A DNA stretch of 64,000 nucleotides from Xenorhabdus griffiniae. Lineage in GTDB: Bacteria > Pseudomonadota > Gammaproteobacteria > Enterobacterales > Enterobacteriaceae. Made by a program: the position numbers and the translations under genes. Every line of letters begins with the position of its first letter. Position 1 is the first letter of the stretch. Where the stretch lies: assembly GCF_037265215.1 (NCBI RefSeq), contig NZ_CP147737.1, forward strand, positions 4,186,001 through 4,250,000, written 5' to 3'. This document shows, piece by piece, positions 10,371-19,249 of this stretch. Below the pieces are notes generated by a model. The model saw nothing but the letters and a program-made list of their open reading frames with translations, was not told where the DNA came from and did no database searches.

Positions 10371-10413
10371 AAAAATAAACGCTGCTCATATTAAGGAGCA
10401 GCGTTTATTTTTA
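10371..10413 (-). terminator. strong bidirectional terminator
   Basis: A 15-bp perfect stem (AAATAAACGCTGCTC against GAGCAGCGTTTATTT) flanked by A and T runs on both sides. It lies between the end of the SphA operon and the start of the ABC-F gene, so it should stop minus-strand read-through from the operon. A separate small palindrome (TATATCCCC...GGGGATATA) is at 10433-10457. Confidence 0.85.
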
Positions 10414-10465
10414 TTTATCACCACGTTGTTTATATATCCCCACTACGTGGGGATATAAATAGGTA

Positions 10466-10559
10466 TTCATAATACTGAGAGTATCAGATGTTGGAGTTCC
10501 TTACCCCGCGCGGAGCGCGGGGTAAGGAATACTCCTATCATTTTGAAACGCTATTTGTA
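10466..10559. repeat. 94-bp palindromic repeat, family B, copy 1
   Basis: Central hairpin ATTCCTTACCCCGCGC/GCGCGGGGTAAGGAAT. Nearly identical to 36416-36509. Half of a family A element (GCATCTTGAAGTTAGATTGG) abuts it at 10563-10582. Confidence 0.8.
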
Positions 10560-10605
10560 AAACGCATCTTGAAGTTAGATTGGTTGGTATTAAAAAAATA
10601 CGTCC

Positions 10606-11511
10606 TCAAAATGGAATGGCCGCTTTTAAGAAAATTTGAGAACCTGATGGGCGATTACTGACAACAAAATCTTTTTGCCACTTCAAAGTCAGCAGCCAGC
10701 CTTTATCATTGGCATAGCGAATGGAAGGACCGAAACCCACCGCCCTCGCTTTACCCTGTGCGGAGTTTGAGCCACTATCATTCGTGATCTGCTGAAAAAC
10801 ATAACCGCCAACGCCTGCGACCAGACCGTTGCCAAATCCCCAACCCAACGCATAATCTGCATGTAGTGCCTGGCCGGAGGTTGTTTTAGTGTCCTTGTTG
10901 CGGAAGTTGACATCATACATCACTTTTAAATCCGCATTGATACCGTCAACAGGGAAATAGCTGATTGCCCAGACGGGTTGCGCTGTCCAATAGTTTTTTC
11001 CCAGGCTGGAAAGATCGTTGCGGTCATAGTGGCCGGTCGGTGCATTGACATTCAAGCCAATAACATAAGCCAAATCAGGCGCGGGATGGTAACCCAAAGC
11101 AGGGCCAAAGGTGATATCCCCTATCCCTTTGCTGTTGTCATGTTTGCCAGCAGCATCAGCGGTAACATCCAATAATGGCACGATAGCATGATAAGCCAGC
11201 TGCCCGCCAAAGACTTGCGTCTCGGTCACCCAAACCAATCGCGGGGCAAGGACATTCACATTGACTTTAAAACCAGGAACAGGAATCAAATTGCCGTGAT
11301 TGCCCTTAAGCTTGGTATAGTGAATATTGCCACCATAAAACAGGGTATGAAGGCCCGCAGGCGGTAAAGCACCGGATAAGTAATTATCCAGACCATCAGG
11401 ATAGGCGCCGACACCACCTTCTGTTGCCATCGCGGAATGACTTATCATAGCCAAGAAACCTGGCAGTGATAAAACCGCTGCATAAAAGAGCCGTCTGAAT
11501 TTAGACGTCAT
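10606..11511 (-). CDS. SphA/phenol-MetA-type outer-membrane transporter
   Basis: Predicted outer-membrane beta-barrel of the SphA/phenol meta-degradation family (301 residues), thought to admit or export hydrophobic aromatics. A Sec signal peptide ends near SHSAMA (about residue 30). After it come the family's TEGGVGAYPDGLDNYLSGALPP start and alternating amphipathic strands ending with the C-terminal aromatic IPF typical of barrel insertion. Last gene of the minus-strand operon running from 16646. The association with a flavin monooxygenase suggests traffic of an aromatic substrate or product across the outer membrane. Confidence 0.82.
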   Translation of the reverse strand: MTSKFRRLFYAAVLSLPGFLAMISHSAMATEGGVGAYPDGLDNYLSGALPPAGLHTLFYGGNIHYTKLKGNHGNLIPVPGFKVNVNVLAPRLVWVTETQVFGGQLAYHAIVPLLDVTADAAGKHDNSKGIGDITFGPALGYHPAPDLAYVIGLNVNAPTGHYDRNDLSSLGKNYWTAQPVWAISYFPVDGINADLKVMYDVNFRNKDTKTTSGQALHADYALGWGFGNGLVAGVGGYVFQQITNDSGSNSAQGKARAVGFGPSIRYANDKGWLLTLKWQKDFVVSNRPSGSQIFLKAAIPF

Positions 11512-11571
11512 ATAACCCTCCTCTCTGTAAGAGATGAATTGATAAAAAATGAAAATAATTGGCTACTTTGA

Positions 11572-13173
11572 TCAGCGTCGCGCAAGTCGACGAGCGACAA
11601 GATAGCCGGAAGTCCCACTTAATCCGGGGCCTGGATGGGTTGAAGCCCCAATGTGAAACACGTTACGGACTGGAGTTTGATGCGCCTTGGCACCTTGCGC
11701 AGGGGCAAACGGGCGTAACCAGAAAAATTGATCAGGTGAGCAAATGCCTGAATAGGGATCTCCCCCTGACAAGTTACAGTTCAATGCCTGTAAGTCCGCC
11801 GGAGAATACGCTTTGCGGCCAACAATCGAAGATGAAAAACCTGGCATCACTGTTTCCAAACGAGCCTGCACCCGATCCGCAACCGCTTCGCGAATAGCCT
11901 CATTCCAATTGCCATCGACAGGAATGGGAATTTCTCCCAAAGCATCGCCTTTTAACTGCGTGGGTAATTCCTGCATTTGAATCCACAAAATCCAACAGCC
12001 TTTTGGCGCACGGGAAGGATCAAGAGCTGTTGGCTGTCCTATCGCCAGTGTCGGATGACTGGGTAGATAACCATTATTAGCCTGTGTCACGGATAAACAG
12101 ACTTGTTCCATACTCTCCGTTAAATGAACCAGTGGCACATGGCACAATTCAGGCTCACACCACGGCGGTGGGGCGTTCAAGGCAAAATGAATCTGCATTC
12201 CTCCGCGCCCATAACGATAGTTCCGTGCTTGTTGCAAAAGAGTATCGGGAACCCTATCCAGCAAGTGACCATAAAGCTGTTGGGGGGTTACATTGCAGAC
12301 TATCGCTTCGCTGGCATGATAAACCTGCCCCGCAACCATCACACCAGAAGCACGACGCTTTTTGCCCTGCCCTTGGGTGATGATACGGTCAACTTGAGCA
12401 TGGGTGATAAGCTGACCGCCGTGTTGCTCAATGATCCCTGTTAGCGCTTCTACCATACGCATACTGCCACCTTTTACCACCGGCATCCCGCCGGCAACTA
12501 CAGCAGTAAAGGTGAGTTTACCGATCAGAGCGGAGCTGGCATCATCCGGCCCTAACCCCGTATGCAATACCCACGGTGCCAGCAAAGCACGGCTGAAATC
12601 AGACTGTAACTCACGTTCAGCCCAGCGCCGGAAAGTTTCCAGCGAACTGCCGGCAAACCTAGCCAATCCATCCAGGCCACGTTTGCGCCATTCAGAGAAC
12701 AATAATTTGAGTATCCCGCAACCATAGGGATTTTGCCCTAATAAACCAAAGATCAGCGCCGCATCATCATGGAAGATTTGTTGTGCCATGCGACGCAATA
12801 TCTCTCCATCACCTGCCGCGATTTCATCAAGCCGCAAAGCTGAGGCCAGAATATCGTGCTTTAAGGCAATTCCCTTGCCATTAGGTTGTACCAACCCCGT
12901 TGAATAATCGCTTTGCAAAAACTCCAAGCCTGCCTTTTCCAACGCAGGCTTGAGTTCCTGATAGGCTGGGCTGCCTAAGAACAATGGATACCAGCAAGAG
13001 AGCACATCATGGGTATAACCGGAAAAAAGTTCTTCCGTGCGAATACAACCGCCAGGTACTGCGTTGCGTTCCAGTACCAAGACCGATTTACCCCATTTTG
13101 CCAACAAAGCGGCACATACCAACGAGTTGATGCCACTGCCGACAACGATCACTTGTGGTCTGGAATCTGTCAT
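11572..13173 (-). CDS. FAD-dependent oxidoreductase, CrtI/PYROXD2-like
   Basis: 533 residues. The N-terminal dinucleotide-binding fold is clear (VIVVGSGINSLVCAALLAKWGKSVLVLER, residues 8-36), followed by GGCIRTEE. The C-terminal FAD-contact motif is VFHIGASTHPGPGLSGTSGY, characteristic of phytoene-desaturase-like amine/carotene oxidases. The start ATG overlaps the stop of the upstream cyclase gene by four bases (13170-13173), so translation is coupled. No carotenoid gene is nearby; in this operon it more plausibly oxidises an aromatic or indolic intermediate. Substrate unknown. Confidence 0.8.
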   Translation of the reverse strand: MTDSRPQVIVVGSGINSLVCAALLAKWGKSVLVLERNAVPGGCIRTEELFSGYTHDVLSCWYPLFLGSPAYQELKPALEKAGLEFLQSDYSTGLVQPNGKGIALKHDILASALRLDEIAAGDGEILRRMAQQIFHDDAALIFGLLGQNPYGCGILKLLFSEWRKRGLDGLARFAGSSLETFRRWAERELQSDFSRALLAPWVLHTGLGPDDASSALIGKLTFTAVVAGGMPVVKGGSMRMVEALTGIIEQHGGQLITHAQVDRIITQGQGKKRRASGVMVAGQVYHASEAIVCNVTPQQLYGHLLDRVPDTLLQQARNYRYGRGGMQIHFALNAPPPWCEPELCHVPLVHLTESMEQVCLSVTQANNGYLPSHPTLAIGQPTALDPSRAPKGCWILWIQMQELPTQLKGDALGEIPIPVDGNWNEAIREAVADRVQARLETVMPGFSSSIVGRKAYSPADLQALNCNLSGGDPYSGICSPDQFFWLRPFAPAQGAKAHQTPVRNVFHIGASTHPGPGLSGTSGYLVARRLARR

Positions 13174-13970
13174 GGTATCGCTCCAGAGAAAGATTCAGCC
13201 AATGCCAGAACACGCAACGGACTTCCCGAACCACCACCAATTTTGAGAGGAGCAGCAATAATGACCACCCCCGTGGGAGGCAACAAATCGAGGTTTTTCA
13301 GACACTGCAAGCCATATTTATTCGCCCCGTGCATTAACGTGTGGCAGGGATATGCCACTGGCCAGGCATACGATTGCCCGGCATCCGTATTAATGGTTTC
13401 TACCCCAAACCCTCGAATATCCCGCTCGTGGATCAACCATTCCACCGCTTCCTGACTAGGACCTGGTGTATGGGCACCATCATCATGCAGGTTGAGAAAA
13501 CGTACCGGATCGTCTGCCCATTTCGACCAATCTGTCCTGAACAGCAACCATGCTCCGGCGGGAATATGACCATGCTGCTCTTCCCAGGATTGTAAAAACT
13601 CAACCGTCAATATCCAGTCTGGATCTTGTGCCACCTGCTGGCTGGCATCCACCACCACAGCAGGCGCAACAAAATTATGCAAGGGAATAGTATCAACACT
13701 GTTATCCGGCTGATCTTTACCGCTGATCCAATGTATTGGCGCATCAAAATGCGTGCCGGTATGCTCACCACAACTAAAATTATTCCAGTACCAACCTGGG
13801 CCATTCTCGTCATAGTGAGAAATGCGTTCCACATTGAAGGCCCAAACTTGTCCAAATTGTTCAGGCAACTGCAAGGCCGGAAAATCCGGCGTCAATGTTT
13901 GTGTAAGGTCGATGATTTTCACACTGCCTTGATTTAACGCCATGACAAACGCATTTAACGGACTATTCAT
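13170..13970 (-). CDS. cyclase-family metal hydrolase (kynurenine formamidase/isatin hydrolase-like)
   Basis: 266-residue member of the metal-dependent cyclase family. The metal site motif HTGTHFDAPIHW is intact near residues 70-81, and the second block HTLMHGANKYGLQCLKNLD, followed by APLKIGGGSGSP, matches isatin hydrolase and kynurenine formamidase relatives. Such enzymes open amide or lactam rings. Next to a StyA-type monooxygenase and an SDR, isatin or a related oxindole is a reasonable substrate; this is inferred from operon context. Start ATG 13970 follows GGAGAG. Confidence 0.8.
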   Translation of the reverse strand: MNSPLNAFVMALNQGSVKIIDLTQTLTPDFPALQLPEQFGQVWAFNVERISHYDENGPGWYWNNFSCGEHTGTHFDAPIHWISGKDQPDNSVDTIPLHNFVAPAVVVDASQQVAQDPDWILTVEFLQSWEEQHGHIPAGAWLLFRTDWSKWADDPVRFLNLHDDGAHTPGPSQEAVEWLIHERDIRGFGVETINTDAGQSYAWPVAYPCHTLMHGANKYGLQCLKNLDLLPPTGVVIIAAPLKIGGGSGSPLRVLALAESFSGAIP

Positions 13971-14010
13971 TAATCATGCTCTCCTGAATGTTTTCCAACA
14001 GAATCATTTT

Positions 14011-14559
14011 TTATATTCCGTGAATATCATGCAGACCGGTAAACATGCCGCCGTGAAAAACCAATGGCTTACCTTCGATACTGGCAATGCGTTTGACCTC
14101 TCCGATGACCAGCAAGTGATCACCAAGATGCGTTTGCTGGTGATTGGCGCACACCAATGTCGCTATCGCTCCTCCAATCGAAGGGATACCTTCGGGTGTT
14201 TCCTGCACCGAAATACCCTGAAATTTATTTTCTACCCGCGAACTGGCAAAACGCAGGGCCAATTCCTGATGATCACAACTCAGGATACTGATAGTGAAAT
14301 ATTCGCAATCACGGAACACGGACAGATTAGGTGAATGATTAACCAAACTCCAGAGCACCAAAGGCGGCTTCAGTGAAAGTGAAGCAAATGAATTGATGGT
14401 CAATCCCACATTACGTCCCTCAGCAGTACGAGTCGCAACAATGGCAACCCCTGTCGGATACTTCCCAAAAAGCGTGCGCAAATCTCCCGTTTCAAATTCC
14501 GTTGCACCCCATTCACTATCAAACAGCGGCATTTGGTTATTCAGGGTAGTTATGCTCAT
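14011..14559 (-). CDS. flavin reductase (small component of two-component monooxygenase)
   Basis: 182 residues with the flavin-reductase-like split-barrel fold: FGKYPTGVAIVATR (about 29-42), GLTINSFASLSLKPPLVLWSL with the SLxPP motif, and the C-terminal HxGxF segment FHGGMFTGL. Supplies reduced FAD to the adjacent monooxygenase by free diffusion. The gene starts 15 bp after the stop of the monooxygenase gene, consistent with a matched StyA/StyB-type pair. Confidence 0.87.
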   Translation of the reverse strand: MSITTLNNQMPLFDSEWGATEFETGDLRTLFGKYPTGVAIVATRTAEGRNVGLTINSFASLSLKPPLVLWSLVNHSPNLSVFRDCEYFTISILSCDHQELALRFASSRVENKFQGISVQETPEGIPSIGGAIATLVCANHQQTHLGDHLLVIGEVKRIASIEGKPLVFHGGMFTGLHDIHGI

Positions 14560-14574
14560 ATTTATTTCCCCCGT

Positions 14575-15819
14575 TTATGCCCGAATTTCTTCAATCAGTT
14601 GTGAATGGATATATTCTTCACAGGCATTGGCATCTTCCCACCATGGGAACAGTACCGGAGGATGGTTGAACGCATTGGCAATTGTGCTGGCAAGTGTCGG
14701 TAAACGTTGGGCTGCCCCTAATAATTCCAGAACGTGTGGCTTTGGTGGGATAAGAAGGCTGTTTGTCCATTCCACAACGTAATGACCATATTGCCAAAAT
14801 TGTTCAAACGTGTTGTTCATCCATTCAGCCGTAAAAGGTTTGTCGCCGTGGGCAAGAATGGCTTCGTAATAGACTTTGCAGGCTTTTGTTGCGTTATTCG
14901 AACCCTGCCCGGTCAGCGGATCATTGGTAACCACGGCATCCCCCAGTCCAAAAACCTGACGACCAGAAGGCAAAGTCAGCACGGGCTTACGCACTACTGG
15001 CGCAAAACGTCCCGCCAGAATGCCATTTTCATCGGTCAGCTCGATATGCTCACAACGTTCAAATTCCCACGGCAGGAAAGTTTTGAGGATCTGCTTGCTA
15101 TAGGCCAGATGTTCTTGCGGTGTTCTTGCCTCTTGCCAGCCATCCATTGCCCCCCCAGGAATACCCTCGAAAACCATGATGTCGCAGGGACCACTGAGTG
15201 TCAGGGCAGGAAAAACGAAATATTCCCCTACACCCGGGATCAAGTTAAAAGAGACACGGGAATATTGAGGCGTTGGCAGCATACCATTCACATAGGTCAA
15301 TGCCAGTGCACGCCGCGGTGTATCATATGGTGAGCGTGAAGCATCGCGTTCCAGCAATTTTACAATCTCCCCTTTGCCACCCGCCAGAATGACCAGTTCA
15401 TGGCTGGCCGCCAGGCGTTCCAGTTCGGCAACGCCCACATCGCTAATTTCCAGATTACCGCCACGAGAAGCAAATAGTTCCAACCAAAATGGCATCTTGA
15501 TGCGTTGATCGACAGCTTGCGCATATTTGTCGAGCCGTGCACTCCATTCAATGGCTTTGTCATGGGGAATTTCAGGATGTGGTACGGTGAAACCGATCCC
15601 TTCAACGGGCGGGCATTGCGTTTCCCACTGATTCAATCCCAAATCACGTTCAAACTGCAAAGAAACATCAAACATGCACTGACTCGACAGAACCCGACCA
15701 TGACGAACATCATCAGGCGTGCGGTTGGTGACTACAGTGACTTGATAGCCCTTGTCAAGCAGACCAAGGGCCAGAGGCAGTCCGGCCTGGCCACCTCCGA
15801 CGATAGCGATACGACGCAT
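14575..15819 (-). CDS. styrene/indole monooxygenase, StyA family
   Basis: 414-residue single-component FAD monooxygenase of the StyA family, which epoxidises styrene or indole using externally reduced FAD. N-terminal Rossmann motif IAIVGGGQAGLPLALGLLDKG (residues 4-24), then the family's RHGRVLSSQCMF block (about 40-51). The FAD-site motif VFGLGDAVVTNDPLTGQGSNNATKA is present near residue 290. No second NAD(P)H-binding fold is evident, consistent with dependence on the reductase encoded next. Downstream StyC/StyD (isomerase, aldehyde dehydrogenase) are absent, so the styrene route is less likely than indole oxidation. Confidence 0.85.
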   Translation of the reverse strand: MRRIAIVGGGQAGLPLALGLLDKGYQVTVVTNRTPDDVRHGRVLSSQCMFDVSLQFERDLGLNQWETQCPPVEGIGFTVPHPEIPHDKAIEWSARLDKYAQAVDQRIKMPFWLELFASRGGNLEISDVGVAELERLAASHELVILAGGKGEIVKLLERDASRSPYDTPRRALALTYVNGMLPTPQYSRVSFNLIPGVGEYFVFPALTLSGPCDIMVFEGIPGGAMDGWQEARTPQEHLAYSKQILKTFLPWEFERCEHIELTDENGILAGRFAPVVRKPVLTLPSGRQVFGLGDAVVTNDPLTGQGSNNATKACKVYYEAILAHGDKPFTAEWMNNTFEQFWQYGHYVVEWTNSLLIPPKPHVLELLGAAQRLPTLASTIANAFNHPPVLFPWWEDANACEEYIHSQLIEEIRA

Positions 15820-15857
15820 AGTATTTTCCTCTTTTGTTTTGGATGTCGGAACTGAAC

Positions 15858-16646
15858 CTATTCCGCCAACCGTGGAATAGCGGGTTTCGCCTGTTCTGGT
15901 CCCATTACTGAATAGCCACCATCAACGGCATAATCCGCACCGGTTACAAAACTCGCTAAATCTGATAGGAGAAATGCCACGACCTGCGCAATTTCTTCGG
16001 GATCACCGACACGACCAAGCAGGTGATAATCTGCGGCAACGTTATCGGCTTTCTGTCGCTTCCCCTGGGTTAACTCATCCATAACCCGTGACCAAGTCCA
16101 CCCTGGTGAAACAGAATTAACGCGGATGTGGTCAGCGGCATAATCCATTGCCATACTACGGGTGATTTGCAGTAATGCGGCTTTTGAAGCGGGGTATAAC
16201 CAGCGGCCTGTCTGGGCAATTGAGGAAGAAATGCTGGTGAAGTTAACAATAGCGCCGCCTCCCGCCGCAGTGAGGTAAGGCCGGACAAATTGGGCTGCTC
16301 TGATGGCACTGATCACATTGATATTCAAGGCGGTCAGCCATGTTTCACGGCTGGAGTCGGCCCCCTCATCCAGATAAGTCGCTGCAAGGTTGATGAGGTA
16401 ATCCAGACGGTGATAACAAGCAACAACCTCATGTATTCCCTGAGAAAGTTGATTATCGTCAGTAATATCAATATGCCAGAAACGGATGGATTCCGGTTGC
16501 AGACTGGCCGCTTTCGCCCCGCCTGCCTGATCAATATCAAAAATTGCAACCTTCACCCCATATTCACTCAATACCCTGGCAACGGTTGCCCCAATTTTGG
16601 TAGCCCCACCAGTGACAATAGCGACTTTATTGTTTAAGCCCTGCAT
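15858..16646 (-). CDS. short-chain dehydrogenase/reductase
   Basis: Classical SDR of 262 residues: cofactor motif TGGATKIGATVAR (about 12-24), Asp after the second strand (FDID, NAD preference), NLAA, catalytic Ser in TSISSS and YPASK, C-terminal VTGADYAVDGGYS. First gene of the six-gene operon; ATG 16646 follows GGGGAACC. In indole-oxidation clusters an SDR of this kind dehydrogenates the dihydrodiol or hydroxyindoline formed by the monooxygenase; the assignment here is by analogy. Confidence 0.83.
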   Translation of the reverse strand: MQGLNNKVAIVTGGATKIGATVARVLSEYGVKVAIFDIDQAGGAKAASLQPESIRFWHIDITDDNQLSQGIHEVVACYHRLDYLINLAATYLDEGADSSRETWLTALNINVISAIRAAQFVRPYLTAAGGGAIVNFTSISSSIAQTGRWLYPASKAALLQITRSMAMDYAADHIRVNSVSPGWTWSRVMDELTQGKRQKADNVAADYHLLGRVGDPEEIAQVVAFLLSDLASFVTGADYAVDGGYSVMGPEQAKPAIPRLAE

Positions 16647-16825
16647 AAAGGTTCCCCTTTTGTCATATGCTCACCAGAGTAATTAATCATGGAGGGTTAT
16701 CATTACGTGAAACAGGGAGATGCAAGTAGCCGCTATATGCAAAAAAGATCCATTCAGTGCAGATTTGACATCTTATCTGCTTCAAAAACACAGGTAAGAG
16801 AACACGAAAAGGGAGATTAAAGATG

Positions 16826-17543
16826 TAATACCGCTCGCTTAAGCGTGAGCGGTTCTCTTTTTATAAGGGTAACGTGATGATTTGCAAAGCACTTGCCTGG
16901 GGATGGATTGGCGTTTTCGCTTTTGAGGTAAAACCAGCCTCTTACCATTTTCTCTGAGCGCTTTCAGTTTTTGCGGGTCGTGCCCGGGGCTGAACCCACC
17001 CACTGCTGAGCGTAGCTAATCTCACTTTGAGTGATGGGGCCAAATGCCACATCGGAGATAAAGGGTGTCCGTGCAGACATTAGCGTCACCGCCAACACCG
17101 AGGGAAAGGCGGCTTTGCCGCAGGCATAACCCAATTGTTGATTATCGCCGGTTTCAGGTAGCTTAAACTGAGTGCCATCCACACAGAAAATTTTCAGGCC
17201 ACACGCCGAAATAAGCCGTGTCTTCTTTTTCCCCTTCAGTGGCGGTGGTATGAAAAAAATGCCGTAATGGTTCAACACCAATGCGGCGTCTGGCTTTCGC
17301 GATACTGCTTGACGCTAATGAAGACAGCTCTCCTTTCGCGTCAGGAAAAGCCAGATCTAATTTTGACGGCTTCAGTCACCCATGCCATGAGAATGTTTTG
17401 GCTAAACGCATCCAGGGATTCGGGGTAATTAAATGCTGCAGTGGCTTGGAGTTCACGAGAAAATTCAGACATAAAAATCAGCCTCAAACAATCAGTTGAG
17501 GCCGATTATGACTTATCTTGATTTGCTTAAGCGAGCGGTATTA
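16826..17543 (-). mobile_element. decayed IS4-family element with intact 19-bp terminal inverted repeats
   Basis: Perfect 19-bp inverted repeats (TAATACCGCTCGCTTAAGC at 16826-16844 and its complement at 17525-17543) bracket only 718 bp, about half a normal IS4-family element. The minus strand holds fragments of the transposase: an N-terminal piece near 17472-17340 (SEFSRELQATAAFNYPESLD) and a central DDE piece at 16964-17281 (FCVDGTQFKLPE, then VLAVTLMSARTPF). Stops, frame changes and loss of the C-terminal half make it inactive; the intact ends could still be mobilised in trans. Confidence 0.8.
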
Positions 17544-17545
17544 CG

Positions 17546-17835
17546 CTAACACGGCAGCCTTAGAAACGCTCAATATTGGTAAACCCGAAGAGGAAACTAT
17601 TGCAATCCGACAAAGCAAATACCGCAATAATTTGATAGAGCAAGATCACCGTAATATCAAACGTCGAACACGCTCGATGCTTGGGTTTAAATCCTTTCGG
17701 CGAGCCCAAACGCTGCTAGCGGGCATAGAAATCATTCCGATGTTACGTAAAGGTCAATATGTTCAACCGAAAGGAAAGATCTTATCACCCGCAGCCACAG
17801 GGCGAGAGCATACTTTGATTAATATTTGCACTTAA
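17546..17835 (+). pseudogene. IS6-family transposase, C-terminal fragment
   Basis: The frame encodes YRNNLIEQDHRNIKRRT and then GFKSFRRAQTLLAGIE, the catalytic Glu region and C-terminal helix typical of IS6/IS26-family transposases. The N-terminal two thirds are gone, cut at the terminal repeat of the neighbouring IS4-type remnant, so that element probably inserted into this one. Confidence 0.7.
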
Positions 17836-18231
17836 AATGTCAGCATTGTTCTTTAACTCTTTTGTTAACTATAAATGTCTAAAGAACTGTAATTTAGTTT
17901 AATTATTACCCGATATAAAACTGTGATAATCAAATATTGAAAATTATTAATCTTTAAAAAGCAGTAAAAATAGTGTGATCGCGCCCTGGCTTCAATCCAG
18001 CGTCTCTATGGGTAAGGATGCCTATACCACGATGAGTTCCGCGCCTGATAAAGCACAGGCAACCACATTCGCATGCTTTTTACCCAGTTGTTTCGAACCC
18101 ACTCAACAAGTCTACTCTTCTGGATATTCAAGCCGCATCATGAACGCGCGGGCGAACGGAATCAGGGTAACCTGCGCAAATTTTTGTCGCTTCGTTTACT
18201 AATACCCAGCAAGGTGGATTTGCCACCCGTA
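17836..18231. other. non-coding stretch with an unidentified coding-like fragment
   Basis: 17836-17960 is AT-rich. 17965-18231 has higher GC and partial open frames on the plus strand but no complete gene I recognise; it looks like debris of an older element. Its last 16 bases share a string with the adjacent CRISPR spacer (see findings). Confidence 0.4.
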
Positions 18232-18321
18232 CGATTTATCCCCATACACATGGGGAACAGGGTATTTGCCACCCCGTATTTCAGGTAGCACCCGGTTTAT
18301 CCCCATACACATGGGGAACAG
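18232..18321 (-). CRISPR. minimal type I-E array: two repeats, one spacer
   Basis: Repeats of 29 bp at 18232-18260 and 18293-18321 around a 32-bp spacer (18261-18292). On the minus strand (crRNA sense) the repeat reads CTGTTCCCCATG...GGGGATAAACCG, with the type I-E 5' handle ATAAACCG and a CCCC/GGGG stem. The copy at 18232-18260 has the handle changed to ATAAATCG, as expected for the leader-distal terminal repeat. The array is therefore transcribed in the same direction as cas and lies downstream of cas6e. Confidence 0.9.
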
Positions 18322-18649
18322 ACCAACTCTATTATTATGTTTTTAAATAACTTTTTTAATAGAAAAAATCCCACCACGTTTTTTACTTAAAAACTTCATT
18401 TTATCAAATATAAAAACACTGATTTTTCATCATGTTAAAAAAACAAAACTAAAACCCATGCCAATCTACCAAAATTTCCAATACGAAATATTTTTATCTC
18501 TAACGCTCAGCAGCTATGTTACTAAGCAAATCCATATAACAGATCTCCCTCATATTGGATTACAAAGTCTTCGTCCACGCTTTCAATGATGACTCTTGTC
18601 ACTAAAAGAATTTCCCAATCCCAAAAGGCTAGTCATCAACAATAAAATT
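18322..18649 (-). other. AT-rich leader region; no cas1/cas2
   Basis: 328 bp between cas6e and the array, where cas1 and cas2 would normally sit (about 1.2 kb). The part next to the array is very AT-rich and is in the position of a leader. Only a 25-codon minus-strand open stretch near 18525-18605 is seen, with no similarity to Cas1 or Cas2. Acquisition machinery is absent from this locus. Confidence 0.6.
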
Positions 18650-19249
18650 CTAACCAAGCGCCAAAGAGAGTAAACCACATCCCATGGCTTTAGCTGGCCC
18701 AATTCCTTGACGCAAAAGAGAGGTGAAAACATCACCTTCCTGTACAATGAGTTGTCCTTCAAAACTTATTGGCTGAATTTTCCCCTTAATATCATCTTTG
18801 CAAAAATAGATTGGGGACTCCGGTGTCACCCATACCGTCGATAACAGCGCAGCTCCTGCCAATTTGCGTGATAACCACTGCAACTGCTCCTCCTCATGGA
18901 TAAGCGGCACTCGGCAACATTTGACCCTTCCATTACGATCACGGCGCTGTTCCCCGTCTTTGATAGTCTTAACCGGATTAGCCCGTAGCTTAAAGCGTAA
19001 CTTGGCACCATTGGGAATACTCCACTGAATAGGTTTATTCACGATAACCTGAGCCGCTTGTGCCGACGAAGGTGCCAGTGCTGATTGTAATAGAGCTTCC
19101 GCGCCACGACCAAAGTGCTGTGCCTCAATCCGAAAGAGAAAATCACGTGCCTCATTAGGACGATTGGGGAAAAGCTGCCATAAGGCCCGATGCAATTGAT
19201 AGGGATCTTTCGCCCATCGCCAGTCGATCCAAACTTTACTTAAGAACAT
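18650..19249 (-). CDS. cas6e: Cas6e/CasE crRNA endoribonuclease
   Basis: Cleaves the repeat hairpin to give mature crRNAs and stays in Cascade. I chose ATG 19249 (MFLSKVWIDWRW), preceded by GGGAGA and overlapping the end of cas5e by 10 bases; 199 residues, as in E. coli. The catalytic His20 is in YQLHRALW, and the C-terminal glycine-rich loop GIGPAKAMGCGLLSL is intact. It should process both the short array and the solitary repeat between cas3 and cse1. Confidence 0.93.
   Translation of the reverse strand: MFLSKVWIDWRWAKDPYQLHRALWQLFPNRPNEARDFLFRIEAQHFGRGAEALLQSALAPSSAQAAQVIVNKPIQWSIPNGAKLRFKLRANPVKTIKDGEQRRDRNGRVKCCRVPLIHEEEQLQWLSRKLAGAALLSTVWVTPESPIYFCKDDIKGKIQPISFEGQLIVQEGDVFTSLLRQGIGPAKAMGCGLLSLALG

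Noticed and set aside
13009-13955. Plus-strand frames over the cyclase and FAD oxidoreductase genes
   Set aside because: Antisense to clearly recognisable enzymes.
17975-18288. Overlapping 70-75 codon plus-strand frames beside the CRISPR array
   Set aside because: They run through the repeats, lack ribosome sites and resemble no family.
18322-18649. Possible cas1 or cas2 remnant downstream of cas6e
   Set aside because: No Cas1/Cas2 motif in any frame; the gap is too short and AT-rich.
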